Assembly (NCBI GenBank): GCA_029582165.1
Contig: CM055890.1
Coordinates: 5,207,787 to 5,271,786, forward strand
Length of the DNA: 64,000 bases
Reading direction: 5' to 3'
Source of the DNA: Portulaca oleracea
Taxonomy: Eukaryota; Streptophyta; Magnoliopsida; Caryophyllales; Portulacaceae
The notes under the pieces are model-generated. The model was not told the origin of the DNA, searched no databases, and worked only from the letters and a program-made list of their open reading frames with translations. The translations under genes were made by a program, and so were the position numbers. How positions within the stretch are numbered: the stretch's first letter is position 1; each line of letters opens with the position of its first letter. This document shows positions 1 to 10,685 of the stretch, piece by piece.

Positions 1-61
1 TTAAAGACAAGCAAAAATACCCTATAAATGAGAAGAATTCGGCTCGGAACGAGACCGAACA
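1..61 (-). mobile_element. End of an LTR of the tRNA-Asp-primed LTR element (5' edge on minus strand)
   Basis: The stretch matches 2511-2571, 5024-5084 and 10322-10382 almost base for base and ends in ACCGAACA, the inverted partner of the TGTTCGGT that opens the LTR at 8568. It is the last 61 bases of an LTR whose remainder lies to the left of the window. The element reads on the minus strand, so this is the LTR's 5' edge. Confidence 0.8.
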
Positions 62-2571
62 ACACTCCAACACAAGGGTTGCTCACTTGAGCAAACTAAA
101 AACAAAGAAAATGACTAGAAAAAGAAACTAAAACCCTAACTCACTCAAGAAGAATCACGGATGCATTTAGCGCATGCATCAAGCCCTTTAAACACCCCGG
201 TAGCCCGAGTGGACGAGGTAGGTCTCGTGAGGGTTTATAGCAACTATAGCCACAAAAGCCCAAGAAAAAGGAGAGAGGGAAAGTGAAAAACAAAACAAGT
301 TTGAAAAGAAAGAAAGGAAAAACCGCTCATTTCAAGAATCAAGTTGTTTCAATCAAGAAAACGATGTTAATCCTCCAAAAGGAACCGTTATGAGCATCTC
401 ACATACACCTAACCCAAACAACTGCCAATCTTAGGGATTTTCGATCCCTTACACCTGATGTAAAGTTAAATCCCACTTGCGCAAAAGTTTAGAAAGTTCC
501 AACTGAATACGAACGACCCCAAAGACTCACGCCCGAGCTTAAAAGAAGCGAACAACAGAAAATAAACAAGGAGTGTCCGTCCCCCGCATTTGGTCGCCCT
601 TGGCTTGGTGAGGGCCGTAGGTGATGCAAGGAGAGGCCCCACATTTTATAAACGCTGAAACATTTTTCTTCTTTTTGGGTTGGGTAATGCCAACAAATTT
701 TCTTTTTTTTTTTTTTACTTTTTAATGGTCGGTATTAGCCTTATTTTCGGGAATTAGACGGCCCAATATGGGTTTAGTGGTTTTATGTTAGGGTTGTCGG
801 TCTACAGGGATGGGTGTTAGGCTTGATTGAGGTAATCGGTTTGCGTTGGGGTTTTTCTGAATGCGGAAAGCGATAAATTATGTAAATTAAGCAATAAACT
901 AACCTATATATGATAATAATCAAGAAAGCAATAAAAGATGAAAGCAATTAAAAGCATGAAATTAAGAAAGCAATAAAACTACAACTAATAATGAAATTAG
1001 GAACAAGAGATTATACCTTTGATGATCTAAATTTCAATTAAATCCTTCACATTAATCTTTCTCCCGAACAAATAAGAAAGCGTGAATTGGATTACTAAGA
1101 ATCTTCAAATCCTCACTTTGAAATAGGATTTTTGACTCTTAATCCTCCTCCTCACTAAAATATGGATTGGATGTTTTGTGGCTAAAACTGAAATTATACC
1201 TAAACAGGACTGACTCTAATCAGAACAAACCCTAATACTAAACTGACCTAAGAGAACCCTAATAACCGAGAAAATAGCAACTAACCAAAATTCCAAACCC
1301 TAAAGTTAATAAGATACTAAAACAGAACCAAAATAACAACTAACCCTAAACCTACTGAAACAAACCCAAAAGAAACCCTAACAATCTGACCAGAAAAGAA
1401 AGAAAAAGAAAAGGGCTCTAACTCCCTACTGCAATTATTCGAAGAGAGGAATAGAGAGAAAAGAGAACAGAGATAGAGAGACAGTAGAATGAGCAGAAAA
1501 CCGAGCAACTAAGAACATCAAGAAATTAACCAAAAAAATAGACAACCTCAGATCCGAACGAAATCAAACCAAGAACCGAATTCATTCAATAACATAAAAT
1601 TACACTTATAATTCAAAAATCACAAACATTCAAGAACAAACCAAAGTCGATTGAAAGGAAGCTGAGCATGAAGATTCAAAACAAGAATACAAACATAATT
1701 AAAGACATAAATTAAACCAAAACCTAATTCTAACCCTAATTGAGGCCGAAACCTCCTTTAAAACCTTCAATCGGCTCCTTCTCCTTTTATAGTCGAGTTC
1801 GTCCCTCTCCCTTCAATCTGAGCCCTCAATCTTCTCCCATGTGGACGGTTGAGATGAAATCGGTGATTGAAGATGATGATGGTGATGTGGATGCGTCAAT
1901 TGCTTCGTACTTCTTTACTTACCAACGGAATCTGCACAAAAATGAGAGAAAGAGAGTGTGTGAAGGGAGATATGGCGAGAATTAGAAAGGAGAAGAGAGA
2001 TGGAGATGCGAGAAAGGGATAAGAGATGGAAGAGAGATGGAGTTCGAATGAAGAAAGAAGGAGATGTAGTTGGAGATGTGGTGTTGGTTCGGGGTTGTTC
2101 TGCGCAAAGAGAGAAGAAGCGGAGAGAAAGAGGGACGAAGGAGTTAAGAGGAAAGGGGTAAAATGAATTAAAATTAGGGTTTGGGAGGATGGTTTTAATT
2201 GGCTGAGGGGGGAAAAGGAAAACGAGTATGGGTCTGGTAACAGGTTTCTGGTTGGGCTGGGTAGTAGAGTTGGGTTTTAGGAGGGTTGTGGGCTGGTTGG
2301 GGATATGGGCCAAATTAGAAGGAAATAGGAAAGAGGGAAATGGGGAATTTGGGCTGGAATTGAGAATTAGATTTAGGTTCGATTTTTATTTCTAATATTT
2401 ATCTTTTGTTTTATATTTAGCAATAATATTAACTATAAATAATAAACTAACATAAAATCTAATAAAAATGCCAACTGAGTAAAAAAATAATAAAACTACT
2501 AAAATAATTATTAAAGACAAGCAAAAATACCCTATAAATGAGAAGAATTCGGCTCGGAACGAGACCGAACA
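62..2571 (-). repeat. Tandem unit 1: 3'-internal fragment plus truncated LTR
   Basis: This 2,510-bp unit has two parts. 62-776 matches the internal region next to the 3' LTR (compare 5085-5775). 777-2571 matches the LTR at 8568-10382 but lacks its first roughly 25 bases. The next unit (2572-5084) is nearly identical, including the same internal/LTR junction, so the junction formed once and was then amplified, probably by unequal crossover. The LTR part has a minus-strand TATA box (CTATAAAAGG, 1783-1792) and many AAACCCTA motifs. Open frames here (for example 1740-1985 plus and 1915-2313 minus) lie inside the LTR, resemble nothing known to me, and I do not call them genes. Confidence 0.85.
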
Positions 2572-5084
2572 ACACTCCAACACAAGGGTTTGCTCGCCCC
2601 GAGCAAACTAAAAACAAAGAAAATGACTAGAAAAAGAAACTAAAAACCCTAACTCACTTTCGCAAGAATCGCGGATGCATTTAGCGCATGCATCAAGCCC
2701 TTTAAACACCCCGGTAGCCCGAGTGGACGAGGTAGGTCTCGTGAGGGTTTATAGCAACTATAGCCACAAAAGCCCAAGAAAAAGGAGAGAGGGAAAGTGA
2801 AAAACAAAACAAGTTTGAAAAGAAAGAAAGGAAAAACCGCTCATTTCAAGAATCAAGTTGTTTCAATCAAGAAAACGATGTTAATCCTCCAAAAGGAACC
2901 GTTATGAGCATCTCACATACACCTAACCCAAACAACTGCCAATCTTAGGGATTTTCGATCCCTTACACCTGATGTAAAGTTAAATCCCACTTGCGCAAAA
3001 GTTTAGAAAGTTCCAACTGAATACGAACGACCCCAAAGACTCACGCCCGAGCTTAAAAGAAGCGAACAACAGAAAATAAACAAGGAGTTGCCGTCCCCCG
3101 CATTTGGTCGCCCTTGGCTTGGTGAGGGCCGTAGGTGATGCAAGGAGAGGCCCCACATTTTATAAACGCTGAAACATTTTTCTTCTTTTTGGGTTGGGTA
3201 ATGCCAACAAATTTTCTTTTTTTTTTTTTTACTTTTTAATGGTCGGTATTAGCCTTATTTTCGGGAATTAGACGGCCCAATATGGGTTTAGTGGTTTTAT
3301 GTTAGGGTTGTCGGTCTACAGGGATGGGTGTTAGGCTTGATTGAGGTAATCGGTTTGCGTTGGGGTTTTTCTGAATGCGGAAACCGATAAATTATGTAAA
3401 TTAAGCAATAAACTAACCTAGATATGACAATAATCAAGAAAGCAATAAAAGATGAAAGCAATTAAAAGCATGAAATTAAGAAAGCAATAAAACTACAACT
3501 AATAATGAAATTAGGAACAAGAGATTATACCTTTGATGATCTAAACTTCAATTAAATCCTTCACATTAATCTTTCTCCCGAACAAATAAGAAAGCGTGAA
3601 TTGGATTACTAAGAATCCTCAAATCCTCACTTTGAAGTAGGATTTTTGACTCTTAATCCTCCTCCTCACTAAAATATGGATTGGATGTTTTGTGGCTAAA
3701 ACTGAAATTATACCTAAACAGGACTGACTCTAATCAGAACAAACCCTAATACTAAACTGACCTAAGAGAACCCTAATAACCGAGAAAATAGCAACTAACC
3801 AAAATTCCAAACCCTAAAGTTAATAAGATACTAAAACAGAACCAAAATAACAACTAACCCTAAACCTACTGAAACAAACCCAAAAGAAACCCTAACAATC
3901 TGACCAGAAAAGAAAGAAAAAGAAAAGGGCTCTAACTCCCTACTGCAATTATTCGAAGACAGGAATAGAAAAGAGAAAAGAGAGATAGAGAGACAGTATA
4001 ATGAGAATAAAACCGAGCAACTAAGAAAATCAAGAAATTAACCAAAAAAATAGACAACCTCAGATCCGAACGAAATCAAACCAAGAACCGAATTCATTCA
4101 ATACCGTAAAAATTACACTTATAATTCAAAAATCACAAACATTCAAGAACAAACCAAAGTCGATTGAAAGGAAGCTGAGCATGAAGATTCAAAACAAGAA
4201 TTCAAACATAATTAAAGACATAAATTAAACCAAAACCTAATTCTAACCCTAATTGAGGCCGAAACCTCCTTTAAAACCTTCAATCGGCTCCTTCTCCTTT
4301 TATAGTCGAGTTCGTCCCTCTCCCTTCAATCTGAGCCCTCAATCTTCTCCCATGTGGACGGTTGAGATGAAATCGGTGATTGAAGATGATGATGGTGATG
4401 TGGATGCGTCAATTGCTTCGTACTTCTTTACTTACCAACGGAATCTGCACAAAAATGAGAGAAAGAGAGTGTGTGAAGGGAGATATGGCGAGAATTAGAA
4501 AGGAGAAGAGAGATGGAGATGCGAGAAAGGGATAAGAGATGGAAGAGAGATGGAGTTCGAATGAAGAAAGAAGGAGATGTAGTTGGAGATGTGGTGTTGG
4601 TTCGGGGTTGTTCTGCGCAAAGAGAGAAGAAGCGGAGAGAAAGAGGGACGAAGGAGTTAAGAGGAAAGGGGTAGAATGAATTAAAATTAGGGTTTGGGAG
4701 GATGGTTTTAATCGGCTGAGGGGGGAAAAGGAAAACGAGTATGGGTCTGGTAACAGGTTTCTGGTTGGGCTGGGTAGTAGAGTTGGGTTTTAGGAGGGTT
4801 GTGGGCTGGTTGGGGATATGGGCCAAATTAGAAGGAAATAGGAAAGAGGGAAATGGGGAATTTGGGCTGGAATTGAGAATTAGATTTAGGTTCGATTTTT
4901 ATTTCTAATATTTATCTTTTGTTTTATATTTAGCAATAATATTAACTATAAATAATAAACTAACATCAAATCTAATAAAAATGCCAACTGAGTAAAAACA
5001 TAATAAAACTACTAAAATAATTATTAAAGACAAGCAAAAATACCCTATAAATGAGAAGAATTCGGCTCGGAACGAGACCGAACA
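2572..5084 (-). repeat. Tandem unit 2: 3'-internal fragment plus truncated LTR (3' LTR of the element)
   Basis: This is the second copy of the unit, 2,513 bp long, differing from unit 1 at only scattered bases. 2572-3289 is the 3'-internal fragment and 3290-5084 the LTR. Being adjacent to the internal region at 5085, this LTR serves as the 3' LTR of the element whose 5' LTR is 8568-10382. Its minus-strand TATA box is at 4296-4305. Units 1 and 2 look more alike than either does to the 5' LTR, which points to recent amplification or gene conversion. Confidence 0.85.
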
Positions 5085-7475
5085 ACACTCCAACACAAGG
5101 GTTTGCTCGCCCCGAGCAAACTAAAAACAAAGAAAATGACTAGAAAAAGAAACTAAAAACCCTAACTCACTTTCGCAAGAATCGCGGATGCATTTAGCGC
5201 ATGCATCAAGCCCTTTAAACACCCCGGTAGCCCGAGTGGACGAGGTAGGTCTCGTGAGGGTTTATAGCAACTATACCAACAAAAGCCGAAGAAAAAGGAG
5301 AGAGGGAAAGTGAAAAACAAAACAAGTTTGAAAAGAAAGAAAGGAAAAACCGCTCATTTCAAGAATCAAGTTGTTTCAATCAAGAAAACGACGTTAATCC
5401 TCCAAAAGGAACCGTTATGAGCATCTCACATACACCTAACCCAAACAACTGCCAATCTTAGGGGTTTTCGATCTCTTACACCTTATGTAAAGTTAAATCC
5501 CACTTGCGTAAAAGTTTAGAAAGTTCTAACTGAATCCGAACGACCCCAAAGACAAGCGAACAACAGAAAATAAACAAGGAGTTGCCCTCCCCCGCATTTG
5601 GTCGCCCTTGGCTTGGTGAGGGTCATAGGTGATGCAAGGAGAGGCCCCACATTTTATTATCGCTTTAACTTTTTTCTTCTTTTGGGTTGGGTAATCCCAA
5701 CAAATTTTCTTTCTTTTTTTTTTTACTTTTTAATGGTCGGTATTAGCCTTATTTTCTGGAATTAGACGGCCCAAAATGGGGTTCACCCTCCCAACACAGT
5801 CTTTTCCATTCACCTCTTCGTTGCGAACGATATAGAAGGAGGTTTAAGGGGTAATAGCATCGTACTGCTAATACCGGGCCCGTGTAGGTTTGCTAAGTGT
5901 ATGGTGGTTGATGTCATTCAGCCGACACGCCCCACTTAATCAATTTATTTAACTTTGCTTTCTTTTTCTTTCTTTTGCTTTTTCTCTTTTTTTCTTCTCT
6001 CTTTTTTTCTACTTTTTGCAAAACAAGCTCGGATATGAATCCCTAGAATCCCCCAGTTTCAATCAGAACATAAAAAGAAAGAAATGGGATCTCACTAGAC
6101 ACTCAATGAAAGGAATCTAATTAAGTAAGTCATGGCAATCGCTCAAGAAAGGGTCGAAAATGCTCAAACCGGTTTCTTTTAAATAAGATTAAGAACGACT
6201 TCCCAATTTTGACAATGAAATCCAAGAAACGAAGCAAAAACAAAACAAAACAAAAAACAAAAACTTTTAAGGTTTTTCACTCCCTTTTTTCTCCTTTTTC
6301 ACACAAACATTTTTCAAACATTTTAGACACAAACTAAGCAAAACAAAAACAAAAGACTCAGAAACTAGGTGGTCTACCCATGACAAATGGAAAATAGCAC
6401 CCCCCCCACTCCAACACAAGACATCATAATGACTCTGCCGTGAGAAGGGTGTCACAAGATAGGTAGAAAACCTAAGAAAAACATATATACAAAACACTTA
6501 TCATGTAAAAAGCGGTGGCGACCCGAGCCCATACGGCTCCAATAACAAAGTATCCCAACATTCACAATCAAGAGGTTCGCCACCCAAAAAGGAAAATCAA
6601 GCATGCATCATGGATCAATGATATATTCACATAAAGAGAGGGTGGAAAGAGGTTACCTCAAGATCTTCAATTATAAGCACTCAATCCACGATCCAAACAA
6701 CATCACACAATAGATTAGAAATAAACAAGATAAGCATACTATATGTAAATGTTCGCATGCTAGATCGAAAAAAAGAAAATCAAACTATAAAAAACACTAA
6801 GGACTAAAGAACTAAAGAAATTAAAATATTTACATAACGACTCTCGGCTCTTTTTTTTTTCTTTTCTTAAACTCAAAAACCAGAATGCATAATGCCCTCC
6901 CACTCCCACATAAAGAGGTTGTCGTGTCCTCAAATGGAAACAGAAGTAGGTAAGCAAGCTTCCCAAAATAAAGAAAAAGACACACACCAAAAAGAAAACA
7001 AAAGAAGAAAAGAAAACTAACTTACTAACTTTATTTATAAGAAAACGGAACGATATCACCTGGTTGGGTATTGAGCATACCCAAACAATGAAATCTCAGA
7101 ATAATAAACTATTCATGGAGCCTCAGCCACTCCATCTCACCTCAAGATATCGAGCACCATGTCAGAACCATTCAACGCTTGAAGTAACAAGTCATGCATC
7201 CGTGAATGCATCTCAGAATGGTGGTGGTAAGAGCACACTCGCAAAATTACATAAACAAACATTAGTGCTCTTAACAGTTTATCGAATGCCTTAGAAAAGT
7301 CAAAGAAATGATGAAATACAGGAATGCACACAACTTTTCTAAGCACAGTGAAATGAGACATGACAAATGGATCCTCTCATTGACCCGTAAATGGAGATTG
7401 GGTATACAAATCAACGGAAGGAGGCAATACAACACAATCATGAACATGCTCATGCGAAGACTTGGATGCAAACAA

Positions 7476-8109
7476 TTATTCAATCTCAATTTCCATGCAA
7501 TTTTCATCAAACACAAATTCCAAATCACCACTCTCATCCAAACAATCATCATAATCATCCATGGGTGATAAGGAAAAAGCAGGGTTAGACCACATCATAA
7601 CACTCCCAAAATCACAAACAGGCACATCTTCATCTTCATCAATATCAGACTCACTAGAAGAACTCAATATCAAAAGACAAAGGTGCATCATTCAAAACAA
7701 CGTCAAAAGTGAAAGTGGAAGGCTCCGGGTCATAACTCATAGTGAATGACTCATAAAGCATGTCATCATTACAAGCATCATCGTCACAAACCATGTTCAA
7801 ACAACCACGATCAATCCCCAAAGAATCAAGCTCATCATCACAAGAATGCACATTAATGGACTCACATACAAGGGTAGCTAATGCCTCACTAATGCAATTA
7901 TCCTCAATGAAAATGAACAATTCAGCCTCAAACACACATTCAATCACAAAAGATTCAATTTCATTCTCAACAAGATCATGCTCAATTGCATCACAAGCAT
8001 CATGGCAATCAATAAACTCAACCTTTTCTTCACACAAAGGTATGGACAATGGTGTGGACAATGGTTCATCATCAAGCATGTAGTCATCAAGTTCTTCATC
8101 ATCACACAC
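7476..8109 (-). pseudogene. Acidic coding remnant downstream of the gag-like start
   Basis: A 151-codon open frame (8109-7654) is followed in another frame by 71 codons (7691-7476). The product is very rich in Asp, Glu and Cys, with recurring hydrophobic-acidic patches such as LSFDIEFF and ESFVIEC. No catalytic motif is visible. Its place after the gag-like start and before the 3' end suggests a degenerate part of a gag-pol linker. The frame is broken and no function is assigned. Confidence 0.4.
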
Positions 8110-8150
8110 AAAATCATCATGTTTCTCATGCTCACTAGGTGGGGCTAGAG

Positions 8151-8387
8151 CTAAGGAGTGACTAAGTAGTCCAAGACATGGTTGGTCCTAGTAATCATCA
8201 TCCTCATCATACACAGAAGAATTAAGTTTCGGGTCTCATAATTCACACCCTCATTCACAATTCCCAAAAGATTTAAAGTATCATAAAAGACACCAAATAA
8301 TTCACATTGAGCACGATAATCACGTAATCTAGCAAAATACCTCCAAAATATTTCATGCTCAAATTGAGGGAATTGGGGACTATCCAT
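8151..8387 (-). pseudogene. gag-like N-terminal fragment
   Basis: Seventy-eight codons begin at ATG 8387, about 160 bases downstream of the PBS, where a gag start is expected. The first 40 residues are the informative part: the N-terminus MDSPQFPQFEHEIFWRYFAR continues into RLRDYRAQCE. This style resembles N-termini of plant retrotransposon polyproteins (recognition from memory, not a search). The frame then degenerates and stops at 8151. Likely a gag relic of the non-autonomous element. Confidence 0.45.
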
Positions 8388-8548
8388 AACTCTTTATATA
8401 ATTTTTTTTCTATTTTTTTTCTTTACTTTATTTTTTTCTCTTTTTTTTCGATATTCAATTTTTTTTTACTACATTTTTCTAGCATAATCAAGAAAGCAAT
8501 TAAACTATTTACACACAAACCAATCACCTAATCTACCAAATAACGCCA

Positions 8549-8566
8549 TCCACGGCAACCGCGCCA
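8549..8566 (-). other. Primer binding site, tRNA-Asp type
   Basis: The minus strand reads TGGCGCGGTTGCCGTGGA, matching 16 of 18 positions of the complement of the plant tRNA-Asp(GUC) 3' end (TGGCGCCGTTGCCGGGGA). It sits one base inside the LTR edge at 8568, as expected for a PBS, and fixes the element's orientation as minus. Confidence 0.85.
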
Positions 8567-8567
8567 T

Positions 8568-10382
8568 TGTTCGGTTGCGTATTTTGTGGTTTAAAGTAGG
8601 GTTGTCGGTCTCAGGGATGGGTATTAGGCTTGATTTGGGAAATAGGTTCGTGTTTGGGGTTTTTCTCATGCGGAAAGCGATAAATTATGTAAATTAAGCA
8701 ATAAACTAACCTAGACATGATAATAATCAAGAAAGCAATAAAAGATGAAAACAATTAAAAGCATGAAATTAAGAAAGCGATAAAACTACAACTAATAATG
8801 AAATTAGGAACAAGAGATTATACCTTTGATGATCTAATCTTCAATTGAATCCTTCACCTTGAACTTTCTCCCGGACAAATAAGAAAGCGTGAATAGGATT
8901 ACTAAGAATCCTCAAATCCTCACTTTGAAGTAGGATTTTTGACTCTTAATCCTCCTCCTCACTAAAAGTTGGATTGGATGTTTTGTGGCTAAAACTGAAA
9001 TTATACCTAAACAGGACTGACTCTAATCAGAACAAACCCTAATACTAAACTTAACTAAGAGAACCCTAATAACCGAGAAAACAACAACTAACCAAAATTC
9101 CAAACCCTAAACTTAATAAGATACTAAAACAGAACCAAAATAACAACTAACCGTAAACCTACTGAAACAAACCGAAAAGAAACCCTAACAATCTGACCAG
9201 AAATGAAAGAAAAAGAAAAGGGCTCTAACTCCCTACTGCATTGATTCGAACAGAGGAATAGAGAGAAAAGAGAACAGAGAAAGAGAGACAGTAGAATGAG
9301 TAGAAAACTGAGCAACCAAGAATATCAAGAAATCAACCAAAAAAACAGACAACCTCAGATTCGAACGAAATCAAACCAAGAATCGAATTCATTCAAAACC
9401 AGAAAATTACACCATATAATTCAAAAATCACAAACATTCAAGAACAAACCAAAGTCAATTGAAAGGAAGATGAGCATGAAGATTCAAAACAGGAATTCAA
9501 ACATAATTAAAGACAAAAATTAAACCTAAACCTAATTCTAACCCTAATTGAGGCCGAAACCTCCTTTAAAACCTTCAATCGGCTCCTTCTCCTTTTATAG
9601 TCGAGTTCGTCCCTCTCCCTTCAATTCGAGCCCTCAATCTTCTCCCATGTGGACGGTTGAGATGAAATCGGTGATTGAAGATGAAGATGGTGATGGTGGA
9701 TGCGTCAATTGCTTCGTACTTCTTTAGTTACCAACGGAATCTGCATAAAAATGAGAGAAAGAGAGTGAGTGAAAGGATATATCGCGAGAATTAGAAAGGA
9801 GAAGAGAGATGGAGATGCAAGAAAGAGATAAGAGATGGAAGAGAGATGGAGTTCGAATGAAGAAAGAAGGAGATGGAGTTGGAGATGGTGGTGTTGGTTC
9901 GGGGTTGTTCTGTGCAAAGAGAGAAGAAGCAGAGAGAAAGTGGGACGAAGGAGTTGAGAGGAAAGGGGTAAAATGAATTAAAATTAGGGTTTGGGAGGAT
10001 GGTTTTAATCGGCTGAGGGGGGAAAAGGAACACGGGTATGGGTCTGGTAATGGGTTTCTAGTTGGGCTGGGTTGTAGAGTTGGGTTTTAGGAGGGTTGTG
10101 GGCTGGTTGGGGATATGGGCCAAATTAGAAGGAAATATGAAGGAGGGAAATGGGGAATTTGGGCTGGAATTGAGAATTAGATTTAGGTTTTGATTTTTAT
10201 TTCTAATATTTATCTTTTGTTTTATATTTAGCAATAATAATAACTATAAATAATAAACTAACATAAAATCTAATTAAAATGCCAACTGAGTAAAAACATA
10301 ATAAAACTACTAAAATAATTATTAAAGACAAGCAAAAGTACCCTATAAAAGAGAAGAATTCGGCTCGGAACCAGACCGAACA
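8568..10382 (-). mobile_element. 5' LTR of the tRNA-Asp-primed LTR element
   Basis: The 1,815-bp LTR runs on the plus strand from TGTTCGGT (8568) to ACCGAACA (10382), an 8-bp perfect inverted terminal repeat, with the PBS directly outside the left edge. A minus-strand TATA box CTATAAAAGG lies at 9591-9600. The five bases outside the right edge are GCAAT, the expected target duplication; its partner would lie left of the window. The LTR sits in the internal region of the tRNA-Met-primed element (10383-10682). Confidence 0.85.
9591..9600 (-). promoter_or_regulatory. TATA box of the 5' LTR
   Basis: The minus strand reads CTATAAAAGG within the LTR. The same motif is kept in the tandem copies at 1783-1792 and 4296-4305. 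This is a plausible RNA polymerase II core promoter; activity is not shown. Confidence 0.55.
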
Positions 10383-10682
10383 GCAATGTAGATCAAAATC
10401 TGGCAAGATCCGTTCGACATAATGAGCGAGTAGCTCTTGGGATCCCTCCAAAATCCGATATGAAATAGGTCGTCCTCGATATGAAAACTATGTCGCACCG
10501 CTGGATCCATGCCTATCAAAACAGCCACTTATGAGTTTAAGAAAACAAAATAAAATAAGCAAAGACTGAATTATTACCCCATCTCACCTACATTCACACT
10601 CCGAGGGTAGCTTCCTAAGGTCTAAAGGAAAACTATTAGACACCTAAGAGCTACCAGGTCGCAACCCAGAGCTCTGATACCA
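10383..10682 (-). mobile_element. 5' internal stub of the tRNA-Met-primed LTR element, with PBS
   Basis: On the minus strand the sequence starts with TGGTATCAGAGC (10671-10682), the standard initiator-tRNA-Met primer binding site. It continues about 290 bases until cut by the insertion whose LTR edge is at 10382. No coding motif is recognisable in the stub. The rest of this element must lie left of the window. Confidence 0.75.
10671..10682 (-). other. Primer binding site, initiator tRNA-Met type
   Basis: The minus strand reads TGGTATCAGAGC, a perfect match to the canonical plant PBS for initiator tRNA-Met. Three bases (10683-10685) separate it from the LTR edge TGTAACG at 10686. Together they define the 3' end of a 5' LTR on the minus strand. 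Confidence 0.9.
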
Positions 10683-10685
10683 CTC

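Larger units (their letters stand above)
5085..8567 (-). mobile_element. Internal region of the non-autonomous tRNA-Asp-primed LTR element
   Basis: On the minus strand this runs from the PBS (8549-8566) to the 3' LTR edge at 5084. 5085-5775 is the part copied into the tandem units; 5776-8548 occurs only here in the window. It holds long homopurine/homopyrimidine stretches (5940-6020, 6850-6870, 8400-8470) and decayed coding remnants at 7476-8387. I see no reverse transcriptase, integrase or RNase H motif, so mobilisation would need proteins from another element. The PBS type and LTR ends suggest Ty3/Gypsy (Athila-like), but that placement is inferred. Confidence 0.7.

Noticed and set aside
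1220..1400. Possible telomeric array
   Set aside because: The CCCTAAA-like motifs are scattered and not in tandem; telo-box motifs in an LTR are a better description.
1740..2313. Frames of 81 and 132 codons conserved between tandem units
   Set aside because: Identity follows from recent duplication of the LTR; the frames lie across the TATA/R region on both strands and resemble no known family.
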